Shown one piece after another: positions 26,221 to 34,253 of a stretch of DNA of 64,000 nucleotides. Numbering within the stretch: the first letter of the stretch is position 1; each line of letters starts with the position of its first letter. This DNA comes from Candidatus Thiosymbion ectosymbiont of Catanema sp. Cochon2018 (GTDB taxonomy: Bacteria > Pseudomonadota > Gammaproteobacteria > Chromatiales > Chromatiaceae), in NCBI GenBank assembly GCA_011392765.1, contig WYCW01000001.1:1-64000 (forward strand), in the 5' to 3' direction. The notes under the pieces are model-generated. The model searched no databases, was not told the origin of the DNA, and was given only the letters and a program-made list of their open reading frames with translations. A program made the translations under genes and the position numbers.

Positions 26221-26454
26221 ATGAAAGGTAAGCACCGGGAAACGCTGAAAAGGATCTACTCCAGACCCGTAAGCGCAAACATCCAGTGGCGTGACATCGA
26301 GGCTCTGTTCCTTACGCTGGGAGCTGAAGTGATTGAACGCAAGGGATCGCGCGTCGAGGTATTTTTGTTTAATGAGGTGCGGGTATTCCACCGCCCGCAT
26401 CCAAGGCCGACCACCGACAAGGGGGCCGTAGCCGGCGTCCGCCGGTGGCTCTAA
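26221..26454 (+). CDS. hicA: HicA family toxin (mRNA interferase)
   Basis: Small (77 residues) double-stranded-RNA-binding-fold toxin. Visible features are the ETLKRIYSRP start, IQWRDIEALFLTLGAEVIERKGSRVEVFL and the region RVFHRPHP, where the family's catalytic His lies. An upstream GTG is in frame, but ATG 26221 matches family starts. hicB follows 18 bp downstream. Directly upstream is cttgaatttttcaagtgccc, half of a repeat also seen at 52308. Because hicB is truncated, the toxin may be inactive, weakly expressed, or still held by the HicB fold. Confidence 0.8.
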   Translation: MKGKHRETLKRIYSRPVSANIQWRDIEALFLTLGAEVIERKGSRVEVFLFNEVRVFHRPHPRPTTDKGAVAGVRRWL

Positions 26455-26472
26455 GGAGAACGGTGTAACACC

Positions 26473-26733
26473 ATGACCGATCTAATGGAAATCGACGGCT
26501 TTAACGCCGCCATCGAGTATGACCCGGAGATCGAAATGTATCGGGGGGAATTCATCCGGCTCAACGGCGGGGCGGACTTCTACGCCGCCGACATCGAGGG
26601 CTTGCGGCGAGAAGGTGCGGCCTCGCTACGGGTTTTTCTGGAGGCTTGTCAGAGACGCGGAATCGAGCCTTGGAAATCCTATTCGGGAAAATTCAATGTG
26701 CGCGTGCCTACCGAAATGCACACCGGGGGATAG
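26473..26733 (+). CDS. hicB: HicB family antitoxin, C-terminally truncated
   Basis: The N-terminal RNase-H-like HicB domain is present (IDGFNAAIEYDPEIEMYRGEF, DFYAADIEGLRREGAASLRVF). The linker SGKFNVRVPTEMH, which normally opens the DNA-binding ribbon-helix-helix domain, is followed by TGG and stop. The C-terminal domain of about 25-40 residues is missing. The coding end meets a mosaic stretch (repeat-like DNA, then a mutS shard), so the truncation looks like a recombination junction. Toxin binding could persist while autoregulation is lost. Confidence 0.78.
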   Translation: MTDLMEIDGFNAAIEYDPEIEMYRGEFIRLNGGADFYAADIEGLRREGAASLRVFLEACQRRGIEPWKSYSGKFNVRVPTEMHTGG

Positions 26734-26780
26734 CAGCGTAGGACACGGTAAACGCCTGTCCGGGGACAGCACGTAGGATG

Positions 26781-26820
26781 GCCCGCCCGTTCCGCGCGGC
26801 GGGGGCCGGTGGACCGCATC
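26781..26820 (+). pseudogene. 40-bp mutS shard
   Basis: 39 of 40 bases match mutS positions 23847-23886 (coding [13 protein letters not shown]). It is far closer to the intact mutS than the duplicated tail is, so it has a separate and recent origin. It has no function visible here. Confidence 0.85.
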
Positions 26821-26849
26821 AATCGACGGAGATGTCCAAAGAGAATGAT

Positions 26850-27119
26850 ATGGCAACCAATTCCTCCTCCAATGAAATCCAGCTCGGTGCCCAAGGACGT
26901 CTGGTGATTCCCATGGCCTTGAGAAAAGCGTTGCATTTGAAACAAGGGGACCGTTTGGTGGTCCGTCAAGCAGGTGAAAGTCTCGTATTGGAACGGCGCG
27001 AGGCAGTAGTCAAACGGCTTCGGGGTCTGTTTGCCCATATCCCCGACGATGTCAGCCTGGTGGATGAGCTGATCGCGGAACGCCGAGAGGAGGCTGCCAG
27101 AGAGGACCATGAGAGGTGA
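26850..27119 (+). CDS. vapB: AbrB/MazE-type antitoxin (VapB-like)
   Basis: A swapped-hairpin AbrB fold is visible in IQLGAQGRLVIPMALRKALH and LKQGDRLVVRQAGESLVLER, followed by a polar tail that would wrap the toxin. ATG 26850 has aaagaga at a good distance; an in-frame ATG at 26832 is close on the heels of cggag and less likely. It overlaps the PIN toxin gene by four bases (GTGA), the classic antitoxin-first VapBC arrangement. As an AbrB protein it should repress its own promoter. Confidence 0.85.
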   Translation: MATNSSSNEIQLGAQGRLVIPMALRKALHLKQGDRLVVRQAGESLVLERREAVVKRLRGLFAHIPDDVSLVDELIAERREEAAREDHER

Positions 27120-27502
27120 GCCTCGTATTGGATGCATCAGCAATCTTGGCCCTTCTGCATGATGAACCAGGGGCAGAACGTGTGGAACCGGCGTTGGATG
27201 GGGCGTTGGTTTCCGCCGTCAATTGGGCAGAGGTCATTCAGAAGTCCTTGAAGCGACGGGCTGATATCTCATGGATGCGGGAGGGATTCACCGCAGTGGG
27301 GGTAGTTTTCAAACCTTTTACGCCGACCCAGGCTGAGATTGCCGCCTATCTCTGGGAAAGAACCAGACAGCATGGACTCTCCCTGGCGGACCGAGCCTGC
27401 CTGGCCTTAGCCATCGAACAACATGTCCCGGTGCTGACGGCCGACCGGGCATGGGGCAATCTCGATCTGGGTGTCGAGATTCGGCAATGTAGGCCGAGTT
27501 GA
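27116..27502 (+). CDS. vapC: VapC-like PIN domain toxin
   Basis: PIN ribonuclease of 128 residues. The acidic residues are Asp in SLVLDASAILALLHDEPGAE, Glu in SAVNWAEVIQK, Asp in GLSLADRACLALA and Asp in VLTADRAWG, the standard PIN quartet. It starts with GTG overlapping the antitoxin stop. The target is probably a tRNA or rRNA, as for other VapC proteins, but which one cannot be read from sequence. Confidence 0.88.
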   Translation: MSLVLDASAILALLHDEPGAERVEPALDGALVSAVNWAEVIQKSLKRRADISWMREGFTAVGVVFKPFTPTQAEIAAYLWERTRQHGLSLADRACLALAIEQHVPVLTADRAWGNLDLGVEIRQCRPS

Positions 27503-27545
27503 GGAACGAAATCCGGCGTTACGAAAGCTCTACCGCCTGCTAAAG

Positions 27546-27571
27546 AAAAATCGGCGTAGAAGCCGATTTTT
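27546..27571. terminator. Bidirectional intrinsic terminator (vapC / rpsT)
   Basis: aaaaatcggc and gccgattttt pair perfectly around gtagaa, with A- and T-tracts on either side. It would stop both the vapBC message and the convergent rpsT message, which ends four bases away. Confidence 0.85.
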
Positions 27572-27574
27572 CCC

Positions 27575-27838
27575 TCAGGGCATGGCCTTGATGTGGGCGT
27601 TGAGACGGCGCTTGTGCCGGGCCGCTTTGTTGTGGTGGATGAGCCCTTTGCCGGCCGCACTGTCGATAACCGGAACCGCCGCCTTGAAAGCATCCGCCGC
27701 AGCCTGCTTGTCGCCGCCCCGGATGGACCTGACGACCTTCTTCATGGACGTACGCATCGTACTGCGAAAAGACGCATTCTGCCGCCGGCGTTTTTCCGCC
27801 TGGCGGGCGCGTTTTCGGGCTTGAGTCGAATTGGCCAA
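27575..27838 (-). CDS. rpsT: 30S ribosomal protein S20
   Basis: Lys/Arg/Ala-rich helical protein of 87 residues: [20 protein letters not shown], then [27 protein letters not shown], all typical of S20. The frame extends 19 codons upstream to an ATG, but the family start is the TTG used here, preceded at 6 nt by GGAGAA. A TTG start matches E. coli rpsT, where the weak start serves autoregulation of S20 synthesis. Confidence 0.93.
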   Translation of the reverse strand: MANSTQARKRARQAEKRRRQNASFRSTMRTSMKKVVRSIRGGDKQAAADAFKAAVPVIDSAAGKGLIHHNKAARHKRRLNAHIKAMP

Positions 27839-27865
27839 GCTGAATTCTCCAAAATATAAACTGTA

Positions 27866-27895
27866 TATTTTCCAGCGGCTATCATGGCTTGTCAA
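27866..27895 (-). promoter_or_regulatory. Candidate rpsT promoter
   Basis: On the minus strand, TTGACA is followed after 18 nt by AAAATA, about 30 bp before the TTG start. The -35 box is perfect and the -10 weak. The site lies only 8 bp from the end of a family A repeat. Confidence 0.4.
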
Positions 27896-27903
27896 CCTAT
27901 AGC

Positions 27904-28426
27904 CTAGCGAAGCTTCGCCTCAGACCGACGAGGCATGAGGCCCCAAAAGCCCCTCTCCCGTAAGGCCCCATCTCCTACACCCAACCAGCCGTTGAAGAGC
28001 CAGGGTAGGTCGAAATCGAAATCGGTATCGGGATCGCAATCGGAATCCCGATCCCGATTTGTGCACTGCACAAACCTGACTCATTGGTAAAGATTCGGGT
28101 CCCTCAAGGATCCTAGCGAGGCTTCGCCTCAGACCGACGAGGCGTGATCATCGCTCTATCGCTATCGAAAGCGGAACCGTGATCGTGGTCGCAATCGTAA
28201 TCGGCGACGCCAGGCAAAGCGGGCACGGAAAACCTGATGGCTACGGGTTTCGACCCGGTACCTGGCCGGGACCTCCGGAGACCACGAACGGCGAAAGAAT
28301 GCGGTCCCTCCTACGGCGGCTTCGACTACGATCACGATCATGATCACGATCACGACAACGAGAAGGGTTAGACGTTTGCGAAATTTGACTCATTTGCACA
28401 AAATCCCGTCATTCAAGGAATCCTAG
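27904..28426 (-). repeat. 523-bp composite repeat, left copy (family A plus second module)
   Basis: Family A in reverse orientation (27904-28143), followed by a second module: gatcgtggtcgcaatcgtaa hexamers, gacgccaggcaaagcgggca, ggtttcgacccggtacctgg, a second hexamer palindrome (gatcacgatcatgatcacga) and aaatttgactcatttgcaca, ending in a CTAG. A copy of equal length in the same orientation is at 31515-32037. Together they bracket miaA-hfq-hflX. No gene is present from 27839 to 28498; short open frames inside are translated repeat. Confidence 0.85.
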
Positions 28427-28498
28427 GGCACCTGCAAGGGGTGCCCCTACAGGGAACCTTCGCGTCGATTTGTGCGATTCGTTTAAAACCATACCCAC

Positions 28499-29467
28499 GT
28501 GCACCTGCACACAAAATCCGGCAACAAAATTCATCCGTTGGTGATCGCGCTCATGGGTCCTACGGCCGCGGGCAAAACGGATCTGGCGGTGGAGCTGGCT
28601 TCTCGCCTGCCCTGCGACATCATCAGCGTGGATTCGGCGCAGATCTACAAGGGCATGGACATAGGTACCGCCAAGCCCGGCCCCGAAGTTTTGCAGCGGG
28701 CTCCCCACCGACTGCTGGACATCTGTGACCCGAGCGAGTTCTATTCAGCCGCTCGCTTCTGTGCGGACGCCGAGCGCGAGATGTCGGAGATTGTGGCCAG
28801 GGGCAGGATCCCCCTCCTGGTGGGTGGGACCATGCTCTATTTCCGCGCCCTGCAGCATGGCCTGTCGCCTCTTCCGGACGCGGACGGCGCGGTACGTGCC
28901 CGACTCGCCGCTGAGGCGCGCGCGGAAGGTTGGGCGGCGCTTCACCAGCGCCTGGCGGCGATCGACCCGGCAGCGGCACAACGGATTCACCCCAGCGATC
29001 CGCAGCGTATTCAGCGCGCGCTCGAGGTCTATGAAATCACCGGCCACCCCCTGAGCCGACTGACGGCCACGCAGCACCGCCGCGGGTTGCCTTATCACAT
29101 CCTCAAGCTGGCGCGCGTGCCGGAAGAGCGGGCTACCCTCCACCGGCGCATCGAACAGCGGTTTCTGAACATGCTCGCGCTCGGATTCGAGGCCGAGGTA
29201 CGTACCCTGTGGGCGCGCGGGGACCTGACCCCGGAGCTGCCGTCCATGCGTTGCGTGGGCTATCGGCAAATGTTGAAATACTTATTTACTGAGTATACTT
29301 TTAAAGATATGGTGCAGCGCAGCATTATCGCTACGCGGCAGCTCGCGAAACGACAGCTTACATGGTTACGATCCGAGCCCGATGTCCATTGGATCTTCGA
29401 TGGGGGTAAGCCGTTCGAGCAGGCATTGTGCCTGATAAAAGAATGGGGGGCGGTGAATCGGGTGTAA
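28499..29467 (+). CDS. miaA: tRNA dimethylallyltransferase MiaA
   Basis: Adds the isopentenyl group to A37 of tRNAs reading U-starting codons. The P-loop [15 protein letters not shown] begins near residue 20, followed by [49 protein letters not shown] and the late GYRQMLKYL and [12 protein letters not shown], all MiaA signatures. The start is uncertain: the GTG used gives an 18-residue leader not usual in the family, and the ATG at 28553 or GTG at 28541 may be the true start. It is upstream of hfq as in other gammaproteobacteria. Confidence 0.93.
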   Translation: MHLHTKSGNKIHPLVIALMGPTAAGKTDLAVELASRLPCDIISVDSAQIYKGMDIGTAKPGPEVLQRAPHRLLDICDPSEFYSAARFCADAEREMSEIVARGRIPLLVGGTMLYFRALQHGLSPLPDADGAVRARLAAEARAEGWAALHQRLAAIDPAAAQRIHPSDPQRIQRALEVYEITGHPLSRLTATQHRRGLPYHILKLARVPEERATLHRRIEQRFLNMLALGFEAEVRTLWARGDLTPELPSMRCVGYRQMLKYLFTEYTFKDMVQRSIIATRQLAKRQLTWLRSEPDVHWIFDGGKPFEQALCLIKEWGAVNRV

Positions 29468-29570
29468 AAAACCGGCGGTGTGCTACGCTATCGTTGTGTT
29501 TCGTGGAAGCAGGCAGCTGTTTCGGGTCCGAATATCCAGGTACCGACTACTACACTAAGGAGATAAAGTC

Positions 29571-29825
29571 ATGTCGAAGGGGCAAAGTTTGCAAGACCCG
29601 TTCCTCAATGCCTTGCGTAAGGAGCGCATACCCGTGTCCATTTTTCTCGTGAACGGAATCAAGCTCCAGGGGCAGATCGAGTCGTTCGACCAGTTCGTCA
29701 TCTTGCTGAAGAACACCGTAAGCCAGATGATCTATAAACATGCCATCTCCACCATAGTTCCTGCCCGTAACGTCCCGCTGGCGCCGGTTTTGCCCGAGAG
29801 CCAACCGGAGCCCGAACAGGGTTGA
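29571..29825 (+). CDS. hfq: RNA chaperone Hfq
   Basis: 84-residue Sm-like protein: [40 protein letters not shown] and the Sm2 motif [10 protein letters not shown] are essentially the E. coli sequence. It forms a hexameric ring that pairs small RNAs with mRNAs. A strong ribosome site aaggagat lies 6 nt upstream. The C-terminal tail is short (about 15 residues, Pro/Glu-rich). It lies 100 bp after miaA, as in the conserved miaA-hfq-hflX block, although hflKC do not follow here. Confidence 0.97.
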   Translation: MSKGQSLQDPFLNALRKERIPVSIFLVNGIKLQGQIESFDQFVILLKNTVSQMIYKHAISTIVPARNVPLAPVLPESQPEPEQG

Positions 29826-29832
29826 TCGTCCC

Positions 29833-29857
29833 AGGTGCATCCGCGGGGGATGCACCT
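29833..29857 (+). terminator. Hairpin after hfq
   Basis: aggtgcatcc and ggatgcacct form a perfect 10-bp stem with a 5-nt loop, eight bases after the hfq stop. No T-tract follows, so it may protect the 3' end of the message or attenuate read-through into hflX, and need not terminate transcription. Confidence 0.5.
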
Positions 29858-29898
29858 GCGGCGCCTAGTACGCCGTTTCAGCATATTTTGCATGTAGG

Positions 29899-30005
29899 AA
29901 CCACGAATGGACACGAATAAACACGGATCTTGATTGGTGTCGATTCGTGTTCATTTGCGAAATTTGACTCATTTGCAAATATTCCGGTCCCTCAAGGAAT
30001 CCTAG
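29899..30005. repeat. Family E single arm plus half of family A (hfq-hflX gap)
   Basis: aaccacgaatggacacgaat, cacggat and gattcgtgttcatttgcg form a looser version of the palindrome at 10790. It is joined to the aaatttgactcatttgcaaa ... ggtccctcaaggaatcctag half of family A, ending at a CTAG. Confidence 0.7.
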
Positions 30006-30060
30006 GTGCCCCGACGTCTTGCCACAACCGAACTTTCCGGACCTCATCTCCTAAGCGACT

Positions 30061-31371
30061 ATGTTCGAGCGTCCCGGCACCGGTGAGCGGGCGTTGCTCG
30101 TTCATTTGGATATCGGCACCACCGGCGACCCCGAAGAGCGAGCCGAGTTTCGCCTGCTCGCGGAAGCGGCGGGAGCCCGGGTTGCAGGTAGCGTAGGGGG
30201 TTTCCGCCGGACGCCCGATCCGCGTCTGTTCATCGGCTGCGGCAAGGCGGACGAGCTCAAGGCGCTGATTGAAGCGCACGGGGCGGAGTTGGTGATCTTC
30301 AACCATGGGCTCTCCCCAGCCCAGGAGCGCAATCTGGAGCGCCACCTCCAATGCCGGGTGGTAGATCGGACCGGACTTATCCTGGATATCTTCGCGCAGC
30401 GCGCGCGTTCCTTCGAGGGCAAGCTGCAGGTGGAGTTAGCGCAGCTGCATCACCTCGCTACGCGCCTGGTGCGCGGATGGACCCACCTCGAGCGCCAGAA
30501 AGGTGGTATCGGCCTGCGCGGACCGGGCGAGACTCAGCTGGAGTCGGATCGCCGCCTGATCGGCAAACGCATCTTCCAGCTCAACCAGCGGTTGGAGCGT
30601 ATCGCCTCCCAACGCGCCCAGGGTCGCCGGGCGCGGGCCGAGCTGGCGACAGTCTCGCTGGTCGGTTACACGAACGCCGGAAAATCGACCCTCTTCAATC
30701 GGCTGACCCGGGCCGCTGTCTATCAGGCCGACCAGTTGTTCGCGACCCTGGATCCGACACTGCGCCGGCTGCCGCTGCCGCATGGGACGACCCTGATCCT
30801 CGCCGATACGGTTGGTTTCATCAACCATCTCCCGCACGAGCTGGTAGCGGCCTTTCGTTCTACCTTGGAAGAAACGCGAACCGCGGACCTGTTGCTCCAT
30901 GTCGTGGATGCGTCCGGTGCGCGCCGCGCCGGGTGCATCCGGGACGTACAGGAGGTGCTGTCGGAGATCGGGGCGGGCGGCATACCGCAAATCCAGGTTT
31001 TTAACAAGATCGATCTGGTGCCGGACACCGAACCGCGATTGGAGCGGGACGCCCAAGGGCGGGTGTGCCGGGTTTGGATGTCGGCCCACAGCGGGGCCGG
31101 AACCGATCTGTTGCGCGGTGCCTTGAGCGAGCACTTCCGTAAAAAACACCTACACCAGTGGATCCTGGTTGGTCCGCAGGAGGGGGCGTTGCGGGCCTGG
31201 TTCTTTACCCACGCCCAGGTTCTTTCGGACCAGGTAACGGACCAGGGTGGTTGGGAGATGGAAGTGATGGTCCCCAGGCTGGAGCTTGACCGTTTGCTGA
31301 GCAAAGACGGGTCGCTGTCGGATCGGCTGGTGAGCGAGCGTGGGGAGCTTGCAGTTGCCGGCGGGCGATGA
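30061..31371 (+). CDS. hflX: Ribosome-associated GTPase HflX
   Basis: Obg-like GTPase that splits stalled ribosomes under stress. The N-terminal HflX domain carries GCGKADELK, NHGLSPAQERNLE, VDRTGLILDIFAQRA and the signature LRGPGETQLESDRR. The G domain has G1 GYTNAGKST (residues 202-210), G3 DTVGFI and G4 FNKIDL. A C-terminal extension (about 70 residues) follows. The start lies 55 bp after a repeat half-element and has a weak ribosome site. It completes the miaA-hfq-hflX order; hflK and hflC, which usually follow, are absent. Confidence 0.95.
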   Translation: MFERPGTGERALLVHLDIGTTGDPEERAEFRLLAEAAGARVAGSVGGFRRTPDPRLFIGCGKADELKALIEAHGAELVIFNHGLSPAQERNLERHLQCRVVDRTGLILDIFAQRARSFEGKLQVELAQLHHLATRLVRGWTHLERQKGGIGLRGPGETQLESDRRLIGKRIFQLNQRLERIASQRAQGRRARAELATVSLVGYTNAGKSTLFNRLTRAAVYQADQLFATLDPTLRRLPLPHGTTLILADTVGFINHLPHELVAAFRSTLEETRTADLLLHVVDASGARRAGCIRDVQEVLSEIGAGGIPQIQVFNKIDLVPDTEPRLERDAQGRVCRVWMSAHSGAGTDLLRGALSEHFRKKHLHQWILVGPQEGALRAWFFTHAQVLSDQVTDQGGWEMEVMVPRLELDRLLSKDGSLSDRLVSERGELAVAGGR

Positions 31372-31514
31372 GTCTCGCGGGCAACGTGGTTTTCGGCCAC
31401 GAAAAGTTTTTGAGCCGCAAAGACGCAAAGGGTTAGGATAGGTTAAAGATATGATACACGAGGGGGCTGTTGTGCCCCAGGGCGAGCGTGTATAAAGCAC
31501 ATTCGGTAAAGCGA
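31372..31514. other. Intergenic spacer after hflX
   Basis: No gene seen. It contains gagccgcaaagacgcaaagg, a short stretch of the gacgcaaag repeat type, and a weak hairpin (cgtgg/ccacg). The next feature is the right-hand 523-bp repeat. Confidence 0.4.
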
Positions 31515-32037
31515 CTAGCGAGGCTTCGCCTCAGACCGACGAGGCATGATGCCCCGAAAGCCCCTCTCCCGTAAGGCTCCATCTCCTACGCCTAACCAGC
31601 CGTTGGAAAGCCAGGGTAGGTCGAAATCGGGATCGGGATCGGGATCGCAATCGGAATCTCGATTTCGATCCCGATTCCGATTTGTGCACTGCACAAACTT
31701 GATTCATTGGTAAAGATTCGGGTCCCTCAAGGATCCTAGCGAGGCGTTGCCTCAGACCGACGAGGCGTGATCATCGCTCTCTCGCGATCGAAAACGGAAC
31801 CGTGATCGTGATCGTAGTCGTAATCGGAGACGCCAGGCAAAGCGGGCAGGGAAAACCTGATGGCTATGGGTTTCGACCCGGCACCTGGCCGGGACCTCCG
31901 GATGCCACGATCGGCGAAAGTATTCTGTCTCTCCTACGGCGGCTTCGATCACGATTACGATCACGACAACGAGAGAGGTTAGACGTTTGCGAAATTTGAC
32001 TCATTTGCACAAAATCTGGTCATTCAAGGAATCCTAG
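31515..32037 (-). repeat. 523-bp composite repeat, right copy
   Basis: Same blocks in the same orientation as 27904-28426. The family A part is 12 bp longer and the second module 12 bp shorter, because the hexamer runs differ in length; the unique blocks are nearly identical. It starts and ends on CTAG. The right end abuts the truncated gmd tail. Confidence 0.85.
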
Positions 32038-32057
32038 TCGCAACAGCCTTTGGACAT

Positions 32058-32246
32058 GTGAGATCGGACTGGGAGAAGTATGTCGTGATCGACCCCAGGT
32101 TTGTCCGTCCCGCCGAAGTCGAATACCTGCTCGGGGACAGCAGCAAGGCCGAGGCCAGGCGCGGATGGAAGCCGGAAGTGAATTTCCATCAGCTCATTCA
32201 GATGATGGAGTACACCGACTTGGAATGGATTGAAAAGGAAACGTGA
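32058..32246 (+). pseudogene. gmd: GDP-mannose 4,6-dehydratase, C-terminal remnant
   Basis: DWEKYVVIDPRFVRPAEVEY, LLGDSSKAEARRGWKP and EVNFHQLIQMMEYTDLEWI are the final 60 residues of GDP-mannose dehydratases. The NAD-binding and catalytic parts are missing; the sequence breaks off about 20 bp from the end of the 523-bp repeat. It overlaps nothing and is followed by the FAH gene. Confidence 0.85.
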
Positions 32247-32319
32247 GAAAGATTCCCTGGAAGGGGGTTTTCACGGCCCTCTGAAACTGCCGAACCTGAG
32301 AGAACCGGGAGCAACCACC

Positions 32320-33129
32320 ATGCGCATTGTACGTTTTCAGGACGCCACCGGGGCAGTCCACTACGGGACCCCCATCGATGAAGGGCACGCACTTCGGCTG
32401 ACGGGCGACCTCTACGCGGGTCTGAGCGAGACCGGAGACCGGATCGCCGTGAGCAAGTGGCTGGCCCCGATCGTCCCGGTCAACATCTTCGGTATCGGAC
32501 TCAACTACCGCGCCCATGCGCAGGAGACCGGGGCCGAGATCCCCGAGCACCCTATCCTCTTCATGAAGCCCACGACGGCGGTCACCGATCCCGGGGCCCC
32601 CATCGTCCTGCCGGCGTCCTGTACCCATGGTCCGGAGGTCGACTTCGAGGCGGAACTGACGGTCGTCATCGGGCGTACCGCCAAGGATGTGTCGGAGGCA
32701 CAGGCCCTGGACCACGTCCTCGGCTACACCTGCTCGAACGACGTCTCGGCCCGCCGTTGGCAGAAGCACGGCGGCGCCCGGCAATGGGTGCGCGGCAAGA
32801 GCTTCGACGGTTTCTGTCCTCTCGGTCCGGTGCTGGTCACCGCCGAAGAGATCCCGGATCCTCAGGCCCTGGACGTCCGCTGTCTACTCAACGGCGAGAC
32901 CATGCAGACCGGTCACACCAGCGACATGATCTTCTCCGTCGCCCGACTCATCGCCCACCTCAGCCGGGATACCACCCTGTTGCCGGGCACCCTGATCCTG
33001 ACCGGAACACCGCCGGGCGTCGGCTTTGCACGCACCCCGCCGGTCTTTCTCTCGGACGGAGACGTGGTGCGGATCGAGATCGAGCATATCGGGGTCCTGG
33101 AAAACCCGGTCCGTAACGCCTCGGCTTGA
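32320..33129 (+). CDS. Fumarylacetoacetate hydrolase family protein
   Basis: FAH-superfamily hydrolase or isomerase of the 2-keto-4-pentenoate hydratase / oxaloacetate decarboxylase type. The core shows FGIGLNYRAHAQETGAEIPE, PILFMKPTTAV, GPEVDFEAELTVVIG (the metal-binding Glu and Asp cluster), GYTCSNDVSARRWQ, KSFDGFCPLGP and LILTGTPPGVGFARTP. The 269-residue length is typical. ATG 32320 has gggag 8 bp upstream; the open frame extends 30 codons before it without similarity. The substrate cannot be fixed from sequence. There is no operon partner. Confidence 0.88.
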   Translation: MRIVRFQDATGAVHYGTPIDEGHALRLTGDLYAGLSETGDRIAVSKWLAPIVPVNIFGIGLNYRAHAQETGAEIPEHPILFMKPTTAVTDPGAPIVLPASCTHGPEVDFEAELTVVIGRTAKDVSEAQALDHVLGYTCSNDVSARRWQKHGGARQWVRGKSFDGFCPLGPVLVTAEEIPDPQALDVRCLLNGETMQTGHTSDMIFSVARLIAHLSRDTTLLPGTLILTGTPPGVGFARTPPVFLSDGDVVRIEIEHIGVLENPVRNASA

Positions 33130-33154
33130 ATCCGTCCCGCAGTCGGATCGGCTG

Positions 33155-33322
33155 GGATTCCTTGACGGACCCGCCTCTTTACCAATGAGTCACCTTTTTG
33201 CGCGGCACAAAAAAATCGCGTAGTCACCATTCAGTTCCCTTCGGATTCAACGCCAGGGCGCCATGACGCAAAGAGTATTGTTGTTTTCTTGGCGGCGTGG
33301 CGACTTGGCGTCTTGGCGTTAA
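33155..33322. repeat. Family A fragment and family F palindrome (FAH-surE gap)
   Basis: 33155-33214 has ggattccttgacggaccc, ctttaccaatgagtcacct and ttttgcgcggcacaaaaa, the left arm of family A. 33249-33322 has aacgccagggcgccatgacg and its approximate inverse ggcgacttggcgtcttggcg, a palindrome of cgcca-type units. Confidence 0.65.
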
Positions 33323-33389
33323 ACGACAAGAACATGAATTCACCCGAAGATTCGGTTCGTGCCCTCGGCGTTCGCGTATCCCAAACCCG

Positions 33390-33624
33390 ATGAGAATCCT
33401 GACCGGCAATGATGATGGCTACGGGTCTCGGGGCCTGAAAATCCTCGCGCGGGAATTGGCGCAGTGCGGCGGGATTGGGGTGGCACCGTCGGACTCTGAC
33501 CGCACTCGACGGTTATGCTTCGGTCTTATCGTGGCTGGTGGAGTTGATGCGCCACGTCACCCTCGGGTCGCTGGTCCGTCGGTTGCCTAGATGCAATCGA
33601 CGGCGCAACAAGGGATCGGGATGA
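33390..33624 (+). pseudogene. surE: surE (5'/3'-nucleotidase) remnant with large internal deletion
   Basis: The ATG opens MRILTGNDDGYGSRGLKILA, the SurE metal-binding start (normally NDDG). After about 35 codons most of the gene is missing. A different frame then gives LTALDGYASVLSWL, resembling the SurE C-terminus, and ends in a TGA that overlaps the pcm ATG as in intact surE-pcm operons. Only about 235 of the expected 750 bp remain, with a frameshift between the two parts. No enzyme can be made. Confidence 0.78.
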
Positions 33625-34253
33625 CATCCCAGCGTACCCGCGAGCGTCTGATGCAGCGGCTCGAGGAGGCCGGAATCCGCGACTCGGAGGTGCTTGCCGT
33701 CATGCGCCGGTTGCCGCGCCATCTGTTCGTGGACGAGGCCTTGGCCAGCCGCGCCTACGAGGAATCGGCCCTGCCTATCGGCCACGGGCAGACCATCTCC
33801 CAGCCGTACACGGTGGCACGTATGACCGGGGCGCTGCTGGCGCAGGGCAATCCCGACACCGTGCTGGAGATCGGTACCGGTTCGGGATACCAGACCGCGG
33901 TGCTCGCCTCGCTGGTGCGCCGGGTCTACAGCGTCGAGCGCGTGGCGCGTCTGTCGGAGCAGGCCCGGCGTACCTTGAAAAAGCTCGAGCTGCGGAATGT
34001 GCGTCTGCGCCACGGCGACGGCACCTTGGGTTGGCCGGAATACGCGCCCTTCGGCGCTATCCTGGTCACCGCCGCGCCGGCGGGAATTCCCCGCGTGCTC
34101 GTCGATCAGCTGACTATGGGGGGCTGCATGGTGCTGCCCATCGGGCACTCGGAGCGGCAGGTGCTGGTACGCGTATTGAGAACCGAGACGGGTTATGTCC
34201 ACGAGATCCTGGAGCCCGTCACTTTCGTCCCTTTGCTCGGAGGCGTGGCCTGA
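33621..34253 (+). CDS. pcm: Protein-L-isoaspartate O-methyltransferase
   Basis: Repairs isoaspartyl residues using SAM. Visible motifs are [20 protein letters not shown], the family phrase [22 protein letters not shown] site [16 protein letters not shown], and [13 protein letters not shown]. An in-frame ATG 30 bp upstream exists, but ATG 33621 overlaps the residual surE stop (ATGA) and matches family starts. The gene ends overlapping the yqaA start. It belongs to the stress-survival block leading to rpoS. Confidence 0.95.
   Translation: MTSQRTRERLMQRLEEAGIRDSEVLAVMRRLPRHLFVDEALASRAYEESALPIGHGQTISQPYTVARMTGALLAQGNPDTVLEIGTGSGYQTAVLASLVRRVYSVERVARLSEQARRTLKKLELRNVRLRHGDGTLGWPEYAPFGAILVTAAPAGIPRVLVDQLTMGGCMVLPIGHSERQVLVRVLRTETGYVHEILEPVTFVPLLGGVA

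Noticed and set aside
28162-28353. Small Arg/Ser-rich open frames inside the 523-bp repeats (also near 31752, 11113, 61813)
   Set aside because: They translate the hexamer runs (RFRFRSR-type peptides), change frame between copies and have no ribosome site.
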